Origin: Bacteroidota bacterium
GTDB lineage: Bacteria; Bacteroidota; Bacteroidia; Bacteroidales; SKPS01
Length of the DNA stretch: 64,000 nucleotides
Assembly (NCBI GenBank): GCA_022709695.1
Contig: JAKLII010000007.1
Coordinates: forward strand, 124,001-188,000
Direction of reading: 5' to 3'
How positions within the stretch are numbered: position 1 is the stretch's first letter; each line of letters starts with the position of its first letter. Below the pieces are notes generated by a model. The model made no database searches, had not been told where the DNA came from, and saw only the letters and a list, made by a program, of their open reading frames with translations. Position numbers and translations under genes: made by a program. Of the stretch, positions 35,370-46,064 are shown piece by piece.

Positions 35370-37211
35370 ATGGAAAACTTCATCGTTTCGGCCCGGAAAT
35401 ATCGCCCTGCTACCTTCAATACGGTTGTGGGACAGCCTGTTATAGTACAAACCCTGAAAAACGCCATCCGCACCAACAGTCTGGCGCAGGCCTTTTTATT
35501 TACAGGACCCAGAGGGATCGGGAAGACTACCTGCGCACGCATTCTGGCCAAGACCATCAATTGCCTGAACCTTCAGCCAGACACGGAGCCCTGTAACGAG
35601 TGTGAATCCTGCCGTTCCTTCAACCAGTTGGCCTCTTTCAATATCCAGGAGCTGGATGCTGCTTCCAACAGCGGAGTTGACGATATCCGTGTGCTGGTGG
35701 ACCAGGTGAGGATTCCACCCCAGGCCGGAAAGTACAAGGTATATATCATAGATGAGGTGCACATGCTCTCTTCCAATGCCTTCAATGCTTTTCTGAAGAC
35801 GCTGGAAGAGCCGCCGGCCTATGCCAAGTTTATCCTGGCAACCACAGAGCGCCATAAAATCCTGCCTACCATTCTGTCCCGGTGTCAGATCTATGATTTC
35901 AAACGGATCACCATAACCGACATTGCAGCCCATCTGGCATGGGTTGCTGGCCAGGAGGGCATCACCTTTGAAGAGGAGGCATTCCATGTGATAGCACAGA
36001 AAGCCGACGGAGCACTGCGTGACGCACTCTCGATCTTTGACCAGATTGTGAGTTTCTCCGGAAGGCACATCAGTTATCAGGATGTGATCAGGAACCTCAA
36101 TCTGCTCGACTACGAATACTATTTCAGCATCATGGAAAAGGCAGCAAGCGGTGACTACCCCGGGGCATTGCTGGTACTGGACGAGATCATCGACAAAGGG
36201 TTCGACGGGCACCATTTCATTAACGGAATGGGTGACCATCTCCGGAATCTGTTGCTCTGCAAGGATGCTGCCGTTGGTAAGCTGCTGGAGAGCACTGAAG
36301 CCCTGCGCGGTAGATACACCCTGCAGGCATCTGCCTTCCCGATTGACTGGCTGGTTGGGGCTATCGACCTGATAACCAAAGCTGACATGAACTACCGGAC
36401 GGTCACAAACAAACGGCTGCATCTGGAACTGCTGCTGCTGCAATTGTCGGGAGCCGAAAAAAAAAACAGCAGCCATGAACCGGTAACCGCTATACCGGTA
36501 CCTAAGACTCAATCCGTTATTCCGGCGCAACCATCTGCAACCCTGGTTCCTGTTTCACTACCCGCAACCGCTGTTTCAATGGCTGAAAACCAAACACTTG
36601 AAATTCAGCAGGTTTCAAAACCACCAGATTCACCTGTGGCTCAGGTTACAAAACCCCAATCGCCACCAGTAAAGGACATCCCTGCTGCAGATGATGTCCC
36701 GGTTGTCAGACCTGCCTCAGCAACGGTAACATCTGCCCGGGCTGCCAGGACCGGTAGCCGGAGGATGAGCCTGCGTGATCTGATAGAAATCCAGGAAACT
36801 GCCGGTGAGGATTCCGAAGATCCTGTTCAGCGGCCCGACCGGGAAATACAGCCTCTCAGGCTGGAAGAGATCCAGGAACTGGTTCATCAGTATGCAAAAA
36901 GCATCCTGGCTGCTTCCCCGGCCTTTTCTGCTGCCATAACGGCAAATGCAGTTTCCATTGGTGATGACAATACCATAGAGATCACCTTCAGCAACCAGGT
37001 TGCAGCCGATCCCGACCATCTGAAAAAGCTGGGTGCATATATTCGGGAAAGAGTAGCTGAATCCTGGTTCCGGATAGTTCCGGTTATTGACGATACACTG
37101 GTGCCGGAGAAAGTGATCCTGTCACCAAAAGACCGGTATATGCGCCTGACAGAACAACATCCGGGATTTGAAGGTTTTGTGAAAAAGCTGGGGCTGGAGT
37201 TTGAGTCGTAA
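35370..37211 (+). CDS. dnaX: DNA polymerase III subunit gamma/tau
   Basis: Clamp-loader ATPase of the replicative polymerase. The 613-residue protein starts MENFIVSARKYRP at 35370; the frame is open upstream into mqnC but the promoter lies between. Walker A is GPRGIGKTT (46-54); the zinc module has Cys65, Cys75, Cys78 and Cys81; Walker B is YIIDEVHMLS; and the sensor-1 region is FILATTERHKILPTILSRCQ. The C-terminal third is a Pro/Val/Ala-rich linker and a tau-like domain. A run of nine A residues at 36457-36465 could allow a slip to a shorter gamma form, as in other bacteria, but this is inference. A hairpin terminator follows. Confidence 0.96.
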   Translation: MENFIVSARKYRPATFNTVVGQPVIVQTLKNAIRTNSLAQAFLFTGPRGIGKTTCARILAKTINCLNLQPDTEPCNECESCRSFNQLASFNIQELDAASNSGVDDIRVLVDQVRIPPQAGKYKVYIIDEVHMLSSNAFNAFLKTLEEPPAYAKFILATTERHKILPTILSRCQIYDFKRITITDIAAHLAWVAGQEGITFEEEAFHVIAQKADGALRDALSIFDQIVSFSGRHISYQDVIRNLNLLDYEYYFSIMEKAASGDYPGALLVLDEIIDKGFDGHHFINGMGDHLRNLLLCKDAAVGKLLESTEALRGRYTLQASAFPIDWLVGAIDLITKADMNYRTVTNKRLHLELLLLQLSGAEKKNSSHEPVTAIPVPKTQSVIPAQPSATLVPVSLPATAVSMAENQTLEIQQVSKPPDSPVAQVTKPQSPPVKDIPAADDVPVVRPASATVTSARAARTGSRRMSLRDLIEIQETAGEDSEDPVQRPDREIQPLRLEEIQELVHQYAKSILAASPAFSAAITANAVSIGDDNTIEITFSNQVAADPDHLKKLGAYIRERVAESWFRIVPVIDDTLVPEKVILSPKDRYMRLTEQHPGFEGFVKKLGLEFES

Positions 37212-37236
37212 GACCAGGTATGTTCAGGAGAAAGAA

Positions 37237-37262
37237 AAAAGCCATCGCATTGGATGGCTTTT
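37237..37262. terminator. Bidirectional hairpin terminator after dnaX (repeat copy 1)
   Basis: Perfect 10-bp stem AAAAGCCATC/GATGGCTTTT with a 6-base loop, 26 bases after the dnaX stop. The same hairpin recurs exactly every 371 bases (37608, 37979, 38350), the last being the tRNA-Val terminator. It was therefore copied from the tRNA gene. Confidence 0.75.
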
Positions 37263-37299
37263 GGTGGTGGGAGCTTTCCGAATGCTTCGGGACTTCATT

Positions 37300-37593
<294 letters not shown>

Positions 37594-37607
37594 TCATTAG
37601 GTATTAA

Positions 37608-37633
37608 AAAAGCCATCGCATTGGATGGCTTTT
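37608..37633. terminator. Hairpin terminator, repeat copy 2
   Basis: Same 10-bp stem and loop as the tRNA-Val terminator, in the second 371-bp unit. Confidence 0.6.
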
Positions 37634-37670
37634 GGTGGTGGGAGCTCCCCGAATGCTTCGGGACTACATT

Positions 37671-38335
<665 letters not shown>

Positions 38336-38349
38336 GCATTGGATATTAA

Positions 38350-38375
38350 AAAAGCCATCGCATTGGATGGCTTTT
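38350..38375 (-). terminator. tRNA-Val rho-independent terminator
   Basis: Stem AAAAGCCATC/GATGGCTTTT, 6-base loop, followed on the minus strand by a run of T; it begins 3 bases after the tRNA CCA end. Confidence 0.8.
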
Positions 38376-38377
38376 GG

Positions 38378-38455
38378 TGGTGGGAGCTACTGGATTCGAA
38401 CCAGTGACCCCCTGCTTGTAAGGCAGGTGCTCTGAACCAGCTGAGCTAAGCTCCC
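38378..38455 (-). tRNA. tRNA-Val (anticodon UAC), CCA encoded
   Basis: On the minus strand the gene starts GGGAGCTTAGCTCAGC and ends AGCTCCCACCA. The acceptor stem GGGAGCT/AGCTCCC pairs fully; the D-arm is GCTC...GAGC, the anticodon arm CCTGC-CTTACAA-GCAGG with anticodon TAC, and the T-arm CTGG-TTCGAAT-CCAG. It is the only intact tRNA in the window. It lies between two arrays of its own fragments, and its apparent promoter is about 400 bases upstream across the 77-bp array. Confidence 0.97.
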
Positions 38456-38456
38456 T

Positions 38457-38841
38457 ATTTTGTTGCTAACCCAACTTTCCAGTGACCCTCCCGACGTGTC
38501 GGGATGCTCTGAACCAGCTGAGCTAAGCTCCCTATTTTGTTGCTAACCCAACTTTGCAGTGACCCTCCCGACGTGTCGGGATGCTCTGAACCAGCTGAGC
38601 TAAGCTCCCTATTTTGTTGCTAACCCAACTTTCCAGTGACCCTCCCGACGTGTCGGGATGCTCTGAACCAGCTGAGCTAAGCTCCCTATTTTGTTGCTAA
38701 CCCAACTTTCCAGTGACCCTCCCGACATGTCGGGATGCTCTGAACCAGCTGAGCTAAGCTCCCTATTTTGTTGCTAACCCAACTTTCCAGTGACCCTCCC
38801 GACGTGTCGGGATGCTCTGAACCAGCTGAGCTAAGCTCCCT
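38457..38841 (-). repeat. Five tandem 77-bp units derived from the 5' half of tRNA-Val
   Basis: Units start at 38457, 38534, 38611, 38688 and 38765, exactly 77 bases apart and nearly identical. On the minus strand each reads AGGGAGCTTAGCTCAGC and TGGTTCAGAGCA (acceptor 5' strand and D-arm of tRNA-Val), then TCCCGACACGTCGGGA in place of the anticodon arm, GGGTCACTGG (start of the T-arm), then AAAGTTGGGTTAGCAAC and AAAAT. The acceptor 3' strand is missing, so the units cannot fold as tRNA. The unit farthest from the tRNA abuts the promoter. Confidence 0.95.
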
Positions 38842-38852
38842 CAAAGGGAGTG

Positions 38853-38860
38853 CAAAAGTA
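38853..38860 (-). promoter_or_regulatory. -7 element of the tRNA-Val transcription unit (TACTTTTG)
   Basis: TACTTTTG on the minus strand, 12 bases before the first tRNA-like 5' end at 38840. This is the spacing expected of an original tRNA promoter, now separated from the intact tRNA by the five-unit array. Confidence 0.55.
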
Positions 38861-38917
38861 CACCCTTTTTCGGAATAAAAAAATTTCAAAGGCGAAAACG
38901 CAATTATTTTCGGCACC

Positions 38918-41770
38918 TTATCGTAGAAGTTGCACCGCACCGGCCTTTTCCTGGACAAGTCCGAATTTTGGGTTAAAGTACCGGACAACATAATAATATA
39001 CTCCTTCGGCGCAAGGGAAACCCAAATGGGTGCCATCCCATTGGGGAGCAGTTTCCTGTGAAGAGAACACCAAAGATCCCCAACGGGTAAACACCATAAA
39101 AGACCTCACCTCAACAGAGGTAAATTCGGGCCGGAATATATCATTGAAACCATCTCCGTTGGGTGTGAACACATTGGGGACTTTGAGATGCGGGCACTCA
39201 TCAAAAAACACTGAATCTGCCACCCCGCATTTTCCGTTATAGGCAATGATCCAATAGGTACCAGGGTCGAAGACCTGATGCGTTGGCTGCGTACCACCAT
39301 CCCACCATTCAACCGATTGAAATGATCCTGCAGGAGTAAGTGTTACTGGCTCCCCCTCGCAAACATAGCCATCTTCCCCCAAAGAAACCGTTGGCATGGG
39401 AATTACATCCACGGGCAGGCTGAGGGTGGTTGTACAACCAGCCGCAGTGCCTGTGAGGGTCAGGGTAAAGGGAGCAGCCGGGGTGATGGTGATGGGGGTG
39501 CCTGTCATACCGTTCGACCAGGAGAAAACTGTGCCAGCCATATCTGATACCACGTCGATCAACACCGATTCACCATCGCAGAGTTCTATATTTGCCGGGG
39601 AAACCGTTAGCTGGGGGGAAGGATTTACAGAAATGACTACGGAAGTATCAGAATAACATCCTGATACGGTAGCTGTAACCGTATAGGTCGTAGTAATGAC
39701 CGGAGTTACTGTTATTTGCGGTGTAAAAACAGCTGTGCTCCAGAGAAATGAGGCGGTACTCATGTTACTGGTGGCCGAAAGCACAACACTGTCGCCGGCA
39801 CAAAGAGGATTTTGCCCGTTTACCTGCAGTTGTACTGTAGGTACTTGCTTGATCGTAAGGGTGATGGAGTCGGAACTGCTGCAACCGTTAACAGTGCCGG
39901 TAACCTTGATTTGCCCGGATACCGTTGGAGTAATGAGGATCTGGGTACCGGTATGTCCTGTAGTCCAGGTAAAGGTGGTACCCCAGATATCTGACAGGGC
40001 GGTAAGTTTGGTTGTGTCGCCCAGGCATACCATCTGCGGTGAAGCGATTACACTAATCTGGGGAATGGGTTTTACCTCGATCTGCAGGGAAGTGTCACCA
40101 ACGCACCCGTTGTAGGTAGCGGTTACCGTGTAGGTGGTGGATACGGACGGGAAAATATGGATGGTTTGTCCGGTTTGGCCGGTAGACCACTGATACAGTG
40201 TGAAGGGTGCATAGAGGGAAACCGCCTGCAGGGTGGCAGAGTCGCCATCGCAGAAATTGTATTTGGTGGTGTAGATATAGGGATCCGGTTTGTATTTCGT
40301 ATGAATCACCGAAGAATCTATTACCAGGCATCCCTGGTAGGAAACGGTAACCTTATAGGTGGAGGTGCTGACCGGGGACACCACTGACGAGTCCCCGACA
40401 GATCCCGTGCTCCAGTTATATACCACAGGAGAGAGGTTTGCTAAAGCCCTGATTATGACCGGAGATCCCTGACATACTGTATCAACGGCAGGCTGCATGG
40501 TAACCTGCGGGTAGGGGATAAAGGTTACCCCGATGCTGTCAATGCCCAGGCACCCGTTAGTATCGGTAACCTCCACCCAATAGGTCCCTGACTGGATAAC
40601 CCCAAGCACCTGTGTCGTATCTGAGGTCGACCAGAGATAGGAACTGTAACCACTGCCCGGGCCAAGTGTAACAGGGGATCCGGTACATACAGAAATATCA
40701 TTGCCGAGTTGGGGTTGTGGGAGAGAAAAAACGGTTATCATGACAGAATCATAACAGGTTTTGGTCATTCCTGCGATCTGATAATAGGTATTCAGGCTGT
40801 AGATCGTGCTGGACAAGGGACTGGCAGTTGGAGTGGCCGACGTATCGGAACTCAGCCCTGCCGAAGGAGACCAGAGATAGGACTGGGCACCGGCAGCAGC
40901 CATAAGTATGGTAGAATCGCCCGGACAGATGGAAGCATCCGGGCCGGCACCGGAAGGGGCAATATACACCGTACAGGTATCGTAAAGCGTGTCGACCCCA
41001 TTGGTTACGATAACGCTGTAAGTAGTTGTCTGAACAGGAAGAACAGTTATCGACGGAGTGGTATCATTAGTCGACCACAGATATTGCAGGTTGGTATTCG
41101 GCACGTTCGTGAGTTCAATTTTAACATCATCGATGGACCAGCTTTCGTCACAGATATTCTGGTCAGGGGCACCTGAAAAACCTATGCTGGTGGATGAGGC
41201 ATTATGGGCTTTTTTAAAATTCAGTTGGTACAACCTGGTAACATCACCCGTAATGCATCTGTATGGCAAAGTTGCTATTGAGCCTGTTCCGGGAGGGTGC
41301 ACGGCCGGAAAAAAATCCGGGTATGCCTGGTATCCGGTAGATGTGTTGTCGAATGTGGTGATTAATACTGTGTCTCCATCAATAATCTGATAATAAAAAT
41401 CGGGCCCCCAGGCTGGTCCCCAACCCTGCCACGAATCATGAATGTACAGGTCAAATGACACCAGAATACTGTCATGGACCGAAAGATTAATCAGATTAAG
41501 CAATAGTTGCTGATTGCTGAAAGGACCTGATTTCATTGAATTATAAAAGAAAAAACGGGAAGTATCGCTCCAGCCCCCTGGAAGCGGGTTCTCAAAATCC
41601 TCAGTATAAAGGGTTTGCGATGTCAGTCCCGGGGACACCAGGGTTACAGAACTTCCGGCACAAATCAGGGTGTCATTCAAAGCCCCGGGAAGGGAGTTTG
41701 GGATAACCTGGCCTTTGAGGCCTGCGACTTGAAGGAGGAAAGCAGTAAAAACGAGAAGATAACGTAACAT
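38918..41770 (-). CDS. T9SS type B surface protein with tandem Ig/PKD-like domains
   Basis: A 950-residue secreted protein. I chose the ATG at 41770 (MLRYLLVFTAFLLQVAGLKGQ, a signal peptide) over one at 41821, because the -7 element lies between at 41808. The N-terminal domain (SQTLYTEDFENPLPGGW...WSIDDVKIEL) looks like a lectin-type jelly roll. Next come about nine Ig/PKD-like units of 80-90 residues with the pattern CxGxxVxLxA...YxWSTGxxxxxIxVxPxxxTTYxVTxT. The C-terminus is a type B sorting domain (VPNVFTPNGDGFNDIF...WDGTHLGFPCAEGVYYY). The role is probably adhesion or surface display. Confidence 0.92.
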   Translation of the reverse strand: MLRYLLVFTAFLLQVAGLKGQVIPNSLPGALNDTLICAGSSVTLVSPGLTSQTLYTEDFENPLPGGWSDTSRFFFYNSMKSGPFSNQQLLLNLINLSVHDSILVSFDLYIHDSWQGWGPAWGPDFYYQIIDGDTVLITTFDNTSTGYQAYPDFFPAVHPPGTGSIATLPYRCITGDVTRLYQLNFKKAHNASSTSIGFSGAPDQNICDESWSIDDVKIELTNVPNTNLQYLWSTNDTTPSITVLPVQTTTYSVIVTNGVDTLYDTCTVYIAPSGAGPDASICPGDSTILMAAAGAQSYLWSPSAGLSSDTSATPTASPLSSTIYSLNTYYQIAGMTKTCYDSVMITVFSLPQPQLGNDISVCTGSPVTLGPGSGYSSYLWSTSDTTQVLGVIQSGTYWVEVTDTNGCLGIDSIGVTFIPYPQVTMQPAVDTVCQGSPVIIRALANLSPVVYNWSTGSVGDSSVVSPVSTSTYKVTVSYQGCLVIDSSVIHTKYKPDPYIYTTKYNFCDGDSATLQAVSLYAPFTLYQWSTGQTGQTIHIFPSVSTTYTVTATYNGCVGDTSLQIEVKPIPQISVIASPQMVCLGDTTKLTALSDIWGTTFTWTTGHTGTQILITPTVSGQIKVTGTVNGCSSSDSITLTIKQVPTVQLQVNGQNPLCAGDSVVLSATSNMSTASFLWSTAVFTPQITVTPVITTTYTVTATVSGCYSDTSVVISVNPSPQLTVSPANIELCDGESVLIDVVSDMAGTVFSWSNGMTGTPITITPAAPFTLTLTGTAAGCTTTLSLPVDVIPMPTVSLGEDGYVCEGEPVTLTPAGSFQSVEWWDGGTQPTHQVFDPGTYWIIAYNGKCGVADSVFFDECPHLKVPNVFTPNGDGFNDIFRPEFTSVEVRSFMVFTRWGSLVFSSQETAPQWDGTHLGFPCAEGVYYYVVRYFNPKFGLVQEKAGAVQLLR

Positions 41771-41807
41771 TATTCGGAAAATCAAGTAAAAAGGTTCTGT
41801 TACGATG

Positions 41808-41815
41808 CAAAGATA
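41808..41815 (-). promoter_or_regulatory. Bacteroidota -7 element (TATCTTTG)
   Basis: TATCTTTG on the minus strand, 37 bases before the chosen ATG at 41770 and inside the longer frame from 41821. Confidence 0.5.
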
Positions 41816-41948
41816 ATTCAAATTAACATGGCAGTGTCAAAGCGGCTAATTCGAATTATTTTTGGAGTGAATGATGGGGTTTTAAAAAGTAAGTGCTTAT
41901 TACTGAATTTTATAAAAACCATAAAAGGCTCCCGTAAAATCCAACATC

Positions 41949-42494
41949 ATGAGAAAATTTCTCCGTATTGCCGGGATTTCAATTTTGGTAATTATTCTGA
42001 TACCCCTGGTGGCAGCCCTGTTTATCCCGAAAGAGTACAGTCTTGAGAGGAGTACGATCATCAGCCAGCCATCTGATTCTGTTTTTACGTTTTTGGTGAT
42101 GCTGAAAAACCATGATCAGTTCAGTGTTTGGGAAAAGATGGATCCTGACATGAAGAAGGAGTACCGCGGTACTGATGGGACCGTGGGCTTTGTATCTGCC
42201 TGGAAAAGCGAGATGGGGGATGTTGGTTCCGGGGAACAGGAGATAAAGAATATTGTTCCCGGTGAACGCATTGATTACACCATCAGGTTTTTAAAGCCGT
42301 TTAAATCGGTTTCCGATGCCTGGTTTATTACCGAAGCAGCAGGCGATTCAGCCACGAATGTACGTTGGGGCTTTACCGGCACTATGAACTACCCTTTCAA
42401 TGTATTAAGGATCTTTATGAATTTTGAGGATGCCGTTGGTAAGGACTATGAAAAAGGGCTGGCCAATCTGAAGGCGATCCTTGAAAAGCCCTGA
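41949..42494 (+). CDS. SRPBCC (START-like) family protein with N-terminal membrane anchor
   Basis: A 181-residue protein: one transmembrane helix (GISILVIILIPLVAALFI, about 9-26), then KEYSLERSTIISQPSDSVFTFL, the first strand and helix of the polyketide-cyclase/SRPBCC fold that binds hydrophobic ligands in a deep pocket. The rest (EIKNIVPGERIDYTIRFLKPF; TNVRWGFTGTMNYPFNVLRIF) fits the helix-grip pattern. The ligand is unknown. It stands alone between a minus-strand T9SS gene and a minus-strand acyltransferase. Confidence 0.82.
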   Translation: MRKFLRIAGISILVIILIPLVAALFIPKEYSLERSTIISQPSDSVFTFLVMLKNHDQFSVWEKMDPDMKKEYRGTDGTVGFVSAWKSEMGDVGSGEQEIKNIVPGERIDYTIRFLKPFKSVSDAWFITEAAGDSATNVRWGFTGTMNYPFNVLRIFMNFEDAVGKDYEKGLANLKAILEKP

Positions 42495-42524
42495 TGGGTA
42501 GCACCTGATCCGCTAACTGTAATT

Positions 42525-43076
42525 CTACCAGTCGGGCAGGGAAAAACGGTCCGGGTGGCGGCCTGATTTTCCGGCGTACAACTCCAGCACCGGCAATACA
42601 TCCTGTTCGAAATTCCCGGTAGGACAGACTATACGTACGATTCCACAGCTCCGCGATTTGTAATCAAGATACCCGAAGGCAACCGGAACATCTGCCCCCA
42701 GGGCTATACGGTAGAATCCCTTTTTCCACCGGGTGGTTCTGGCGCGGGTCCCTTCAGGTGTAACAGCAATTACCAATCGGGTTGCCTTAAGGAGTGCTTC
42801 AGTGGCTTCGTGAACACTTTGACTCCCCTGGCTCCGGTCAACAGGAATGCCTCCCAACCCTCTGAGCACAGGTCCTACAGGCCACCAGAACATCTCCTTT
42901 TTGATAAGAAATTTCACCCTGAGATGCATAGCTTTAAGAATCAACCACCCCCATACAAAATCCCACATGCTGGTATGGGGTGCAATTACCAGCACAAAAC
43001 GCTCAACCCCTTCAGGAGCCCTGTGGGTGATTTTCCATCCTGCCTGATTCAGAATCCAGTTGTAAAATCCTGCCAT
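42525..43076 (-). CDS. PlsC-like 1-acylglycerol-3-phosphate acyltransferase family protein
   Basis: A 183-residue acyltransferase of the PlsC/LPLAT group. The catalytic HX4D motif is H34-TSMW-D39, and the glycerophosphate-binding block is GIPVDRS...VTPEGTRARTTRWKKGFYRIA. The short length and the sequence around HTSMWD resemble small LPLAT proteins of Bacteroidota rather than the main plsC. The acyl acceptor is uncertain (lysophospholipid, ornithine lipid or other). A -7 element TATGTTTG at 43110-43117 lies upstream and the M16 protease is divergent. Confidence 0.85.
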   Translation of the reverse strand: MAGFYNWILNQAGWKITHRAPEGVERFVLVIAPHTSMWDFVWGWLILKAMHLRVKFLIKKEMFWWPVGPVLRGLGGIPVDRSQGSQSVHEATEALLKATRLVIAVTPEGTRARTTRWKKGFYRIALGADVPVAFGYLDYKSRSCGIVRIVCPTGNFEQDVLPVLELYAGKSGRHPDRFSLPDW

Positions 43077-43109
43077 GGGTCGGTAGGTTCATCAGAAATC
43101 ATCACATGG

Positions 43110-43154
43110 CAAACATACAAAAAGATGGTGAAACGAGGTTTTTTTCTACCTTTG
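43110..43154. promoter_or_regulatory. Divergent promoter pair between acyltransferase and M16 protease
   Basis: Minus-strand TATGTTTG at 43110-43117 points to the acyltransferase; plus-strand TACCTTTG at 43147-43154 points to the protease, giving a leader of about 80 bases. Confidence 0.45.
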
Positions 43155-43240
43155 CCCCTTATTTTAAAAAGCAGTTTTTATCCGTTCATTCTGATGAACC
43201 CTATTGAATTATTTTCATCCACCAAAACACCGGTAACTCC

Positions 43241-46054
43241 ATGAAGATCAAACTGTATCTTATTCTGGTTCTGATGCTTGGCACTACGCTGGCAGCAACC
43301 TCACAGGGCAATTTCGATCCCAGACAAATTTATCCGACAGATAAGGAAGTGCTTATCGGGAAGCTTCCCAACGGGCTCACCTATTACATTCGCCATAATG
43401 AAGAGCCGAAAGACCGCGGACAGTTCTGGCTGGTCGTAAATGCAGGTTCCATTCTGGAAGACCAGGATCAGAATGGCCTTGCCCATTTCGTGGAACATAT
43501 GGCTTTCAATGGTACCAAACAATTTGAGAAGGATCAGATCATCCAGTATCTGCAATCCATCGGGATGAAATTCGGACCGGAGATCAATGCATTTACCAGT
43601 CATGACGTGACCAATTACATGCTGCAGAACGTACCGCTGGAGCACAGTGCCAATATCGACACTGCCCTGATGATCCTTTTCGACTGGGCATCCCGGGTGG
43701 CATTTGAACCGGAAGAGATTGACAAGGAACGGGGTGTTATCCATGAAGAATGGCGCACCGGAATGGGCAGTTCCCGCAGGATCCGGAATGCCTATTTCCG
43801 CACCCTTTTCGAAGGATCGAAATATGCTACCCATGACGTGATCGGTGACATGAATATCGTGGACAACTTCGAACACGAGGTGCTCCGCAGGTTTTACCGC
43901 GACTGGTACCGTCCGGATCTGCAAGCTATTGTGGCGATCGGCGATTTTGATGTGCGTGAGATCCAGAAAAAAATCGTGGCTATGTTCGCCCCCATCCCAA
44001 AACCTGTTGATCCCAGGCCCCGTGTGATCGAACCGGTACCGGACCATCAGGAAACCAAAGTATCCGTCGTAACCGACAAGGAAGCCCGGATGGTACAGCT
44101 GATGGTGTATTACAAGCATCCGGCCGTCACCGATAAATCCACCCTTACCTACTCCCGGAATTTGCTGATGCAGGAGCTTTACAACTCCATGCTCAATGCC
44201 CGTCTGGGTGAAATCGTGCAGCAGGCTGATCCCCCCTTTGTGAATGCCATGAGCGTCTATCGCAACTTTGTGAAATCGACTGATATGTACAGTACAACCG
44301 CAGTTTTGAACAATCCTGATGTGAGTAAGGCACTTAAAACCCTGATTGTGGAAAACATGCGGGTACTGAAGTATGGATTTACCGAAACTGAACTGGAGCG
44401 GGTGAAGAAAGAGTATCTTGCTGCTGCGGAGAAGAGTTACAATGAACGCAACAACCGGAAATCAGAAGAATATGCCTGGGAGTATTTTGGGAATTTCCTC
44501 AACGACGAGCCCATACCTGGTGCAGAATTCGAATTTGAGATGACCAAAGCCCTGATGCCCGGAATTACTTTAGGAGAGGTCAACCAGTTGGCTGCCAAAT
44601 GGATGACCGACAAAAACAGGGTGGTGGTGTTAACGGCTCCAGAGAGCTATGCACAGGCTCTCCCCGACAAAGAGGCGCTCCTGGCTATGATTGCTGCTGC
44701 CGAAAAAGAGCCGGTCCAGGCTTATGTGGATAAAGTGAGCGGCAAACCGCTGCATGCACTCCCGCTGAAAGCAGGGTCTGTGAAAAAAGAGAAATTCTAC
44801 GATACGGAGTCGTACTATGAATGGACCCTCTCCAACGGTGCCACGGTTATTGTTAAACCTACACGCTTCAAGGAAGACGAAATTCTGTTCGCAGGTTACA
44901 GCAAAGGAGGAACCTCCCTGTACGATGACAAAGATCTGATCACCGCACAGAACACAGGTACCGTGATTGACATGAGCGGCCTTGGTGAGTTTGACAATAT
45001 TGAACTCGGAAAGATCCTTGCCGACAAAGTAGTGAGGATTTCACCCTATATCAGCAGCCTCGAAGAGGGGTTTAGCGGCAGCACTACCCCGAAGGACCTC
45101 GAAACCCTGCTTCAACTCGTAAACCTCTATTTCCTGAGCCCCAGAGCCGATGAAAATGCTTACCAGAGCTATATCAAACGTCAGCAGGCTATGCTGAAGA
45201 ACAAAGCCAACGATCCGGGATCGGCCTTCTCCGATACCCTTTCCAATACCCTCTACAACTACCATCCACGCCGTCAGCCACTCAGCGCTGAGATGCTCGG
45301 CCAGGCCGACTTCACGAAGATGGATGATATTTTTGCCCAGCGTTTTTCCAATGCCGGTGACTGGACTTTCTACTTTGTGGGAAATATCAATCCCGAAATG
45401 GCAAAGCCCCTGATTGAAAAGTACATCGGCAGCATCCCCGGTAAGAAGAAAAAGGAAAATTTTAAGGATCGTAAAGAATATACGGTGGATGGAGTGGTGA
45501 AAAAGAAGATTTATACCCCGATGCAGGTTCCCAAGGCTACAGTAGCCGTTATGCAGGGTGGCAGCTTTGATTACAGTGCCCGCGAGAGGATGCTGCTGAC
45601 CTTTATCAACGACATCCTGGATGTAAAATACACCCAGACCATCAGGGAAAAAGAGAGCGGCACCTATGGCGTATCGGTGCAGACGGCCATGCAGCAAATG
45701 CCCGTACCTACCTACCGCCTCATCGCCTATTTCACCTGTGCCCCTGAAAAAGCAGACCATCTCACTTCCCTGATCTATCAGCAGATTGAGGTACTGAAAA
45801 CAGAGGGCCCCACCAAAACCGAAATGGACAATGTGGTGGAGAACAAACTGAAAGAGCGGGCCGAGCAGAAGAAAGAGAACCGTTTCTGGCTCCGTGGGTT
45901 GAAATTCAAATACGAAAACGGGCAGAACAGCCTTGATGATGCTGCCTATGCCGCCATGCTGAAGAGCATTACCGTACAGGATGTTCAGGAAGCTGCCAAA
46001 CGGTATTACAACGGTAAAAACATTGTGGAGGTAATTCAGCTGCCGAAGGAGTAA
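43241..46054 (+). CDS. M16 family zinc protease (pitrilysin type), exported
   Basis: A 937-residue peptidase with signal peptide [23 protein letters not shown]. The inverted zinc motif HFVEH is at 82-86, and the third ligand Glu lies in the following segment [12 protein letters not shown]. The protein holds both M16 halves: an active N-terminal pair of domains and an inactive C-terminal pair beginning around residue 520 ([25 protein letters not shown]). Length and build match the large periplasmic M16 proteases of Bacteroidota, which degrade peptides in a closed chamber. lepA starts 10 bases downstream. Confidence 0.96.
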   Translation: MKIKLYLILVLMLGTTLAATSQGNFDPRQIYPTDKEVLIGKLPNGLTYYIRHNEEPKDRGQFWLVVNAGSILEDQDQNGLAHFVEHMAFNGTKQFEKDQIIQYLQSIGMKFGPEINAFTSHDVTNYMLQNVPLEHSANIDTALMILFDWASRVAFEPEEIDKERGVIHEEWRTGMGSSRRIRNAYFRTLFEGSKYATHDVIGDMNIVDNFEHEVLRRFYRDWYRPDLQAIVAIGDFDVREIQKKIVAMFAPIPKPVDPRPRVIEPVPDHQETKVSVVTDKEARMVQLMVYYKHPAVTDKSTLTYSRNLLMQELYNSMLNARLGEIVQQADPPFVNAMSVYRNFVKSTDMYSTTAVLNNPDVSKALKTLIVENMRVLKYGFTETELERVKKEYLAAAEKSYNERNNRKSEEYAWEYFGNFLNDEPIPGAEFEFEMTKALMPGITLGEVNQLAAKWMTDKNRVVVLTAPESYAQALPDKEALLAMIAAAEKEPVQAYVDKVSGKPLHALPLKAGSVKKEKFYDTESYYEWTLSNGATVIVKPTRFKEDEILFAGYSKGGTSLYDDKDLITAQNTGTVIDMSGLGEFDNIELGKILADKVVRISPYISSLEEGFSGSTTPKDLETLLQLVNLYFLSPRADENAYQSYIKRQQAMLKNKANDPGSAFSDTLSNTLYNYHPRRQPLSAEMLGQADFTKMDDIFAQRFSNAGDWTFYFVGNINPEMAKPLIEKYIGSIPGKKKKENFKDRKEYTVDGVVKKKIYTPMQVPKATVAVMQGGSFDYSARERMLLTFINDILDVKYTQTIREKESGTYGVSVQTAMQQMPVPTYRLIAYFTCAPEKADHLTSLIYQQIEVLKTEGPTKTEMDNVVENKLKERAEQKKENRFWLRGLKFKYENGQNSLDDAAYAAMLKSITVQDVQEAAKRYYNGKNIVEVIQLPKE

Positions 46055-46064
46055 ACGGTCATTG

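Noticed and set aside
38457..38841. CRISPR-like array
   Set aside because: The units are 77 bp of continuous repeat with no unique spacers, and each matches part of the adjacent tRNA-Val; there are no cas genes.
38686..39036. 116-codon minus-strand frame through the 77-bp array
   Set aside because: It reads across the promoter, tRNA fragments and the end of the T9SS gene; its tail is simply translated tRNA repeats.
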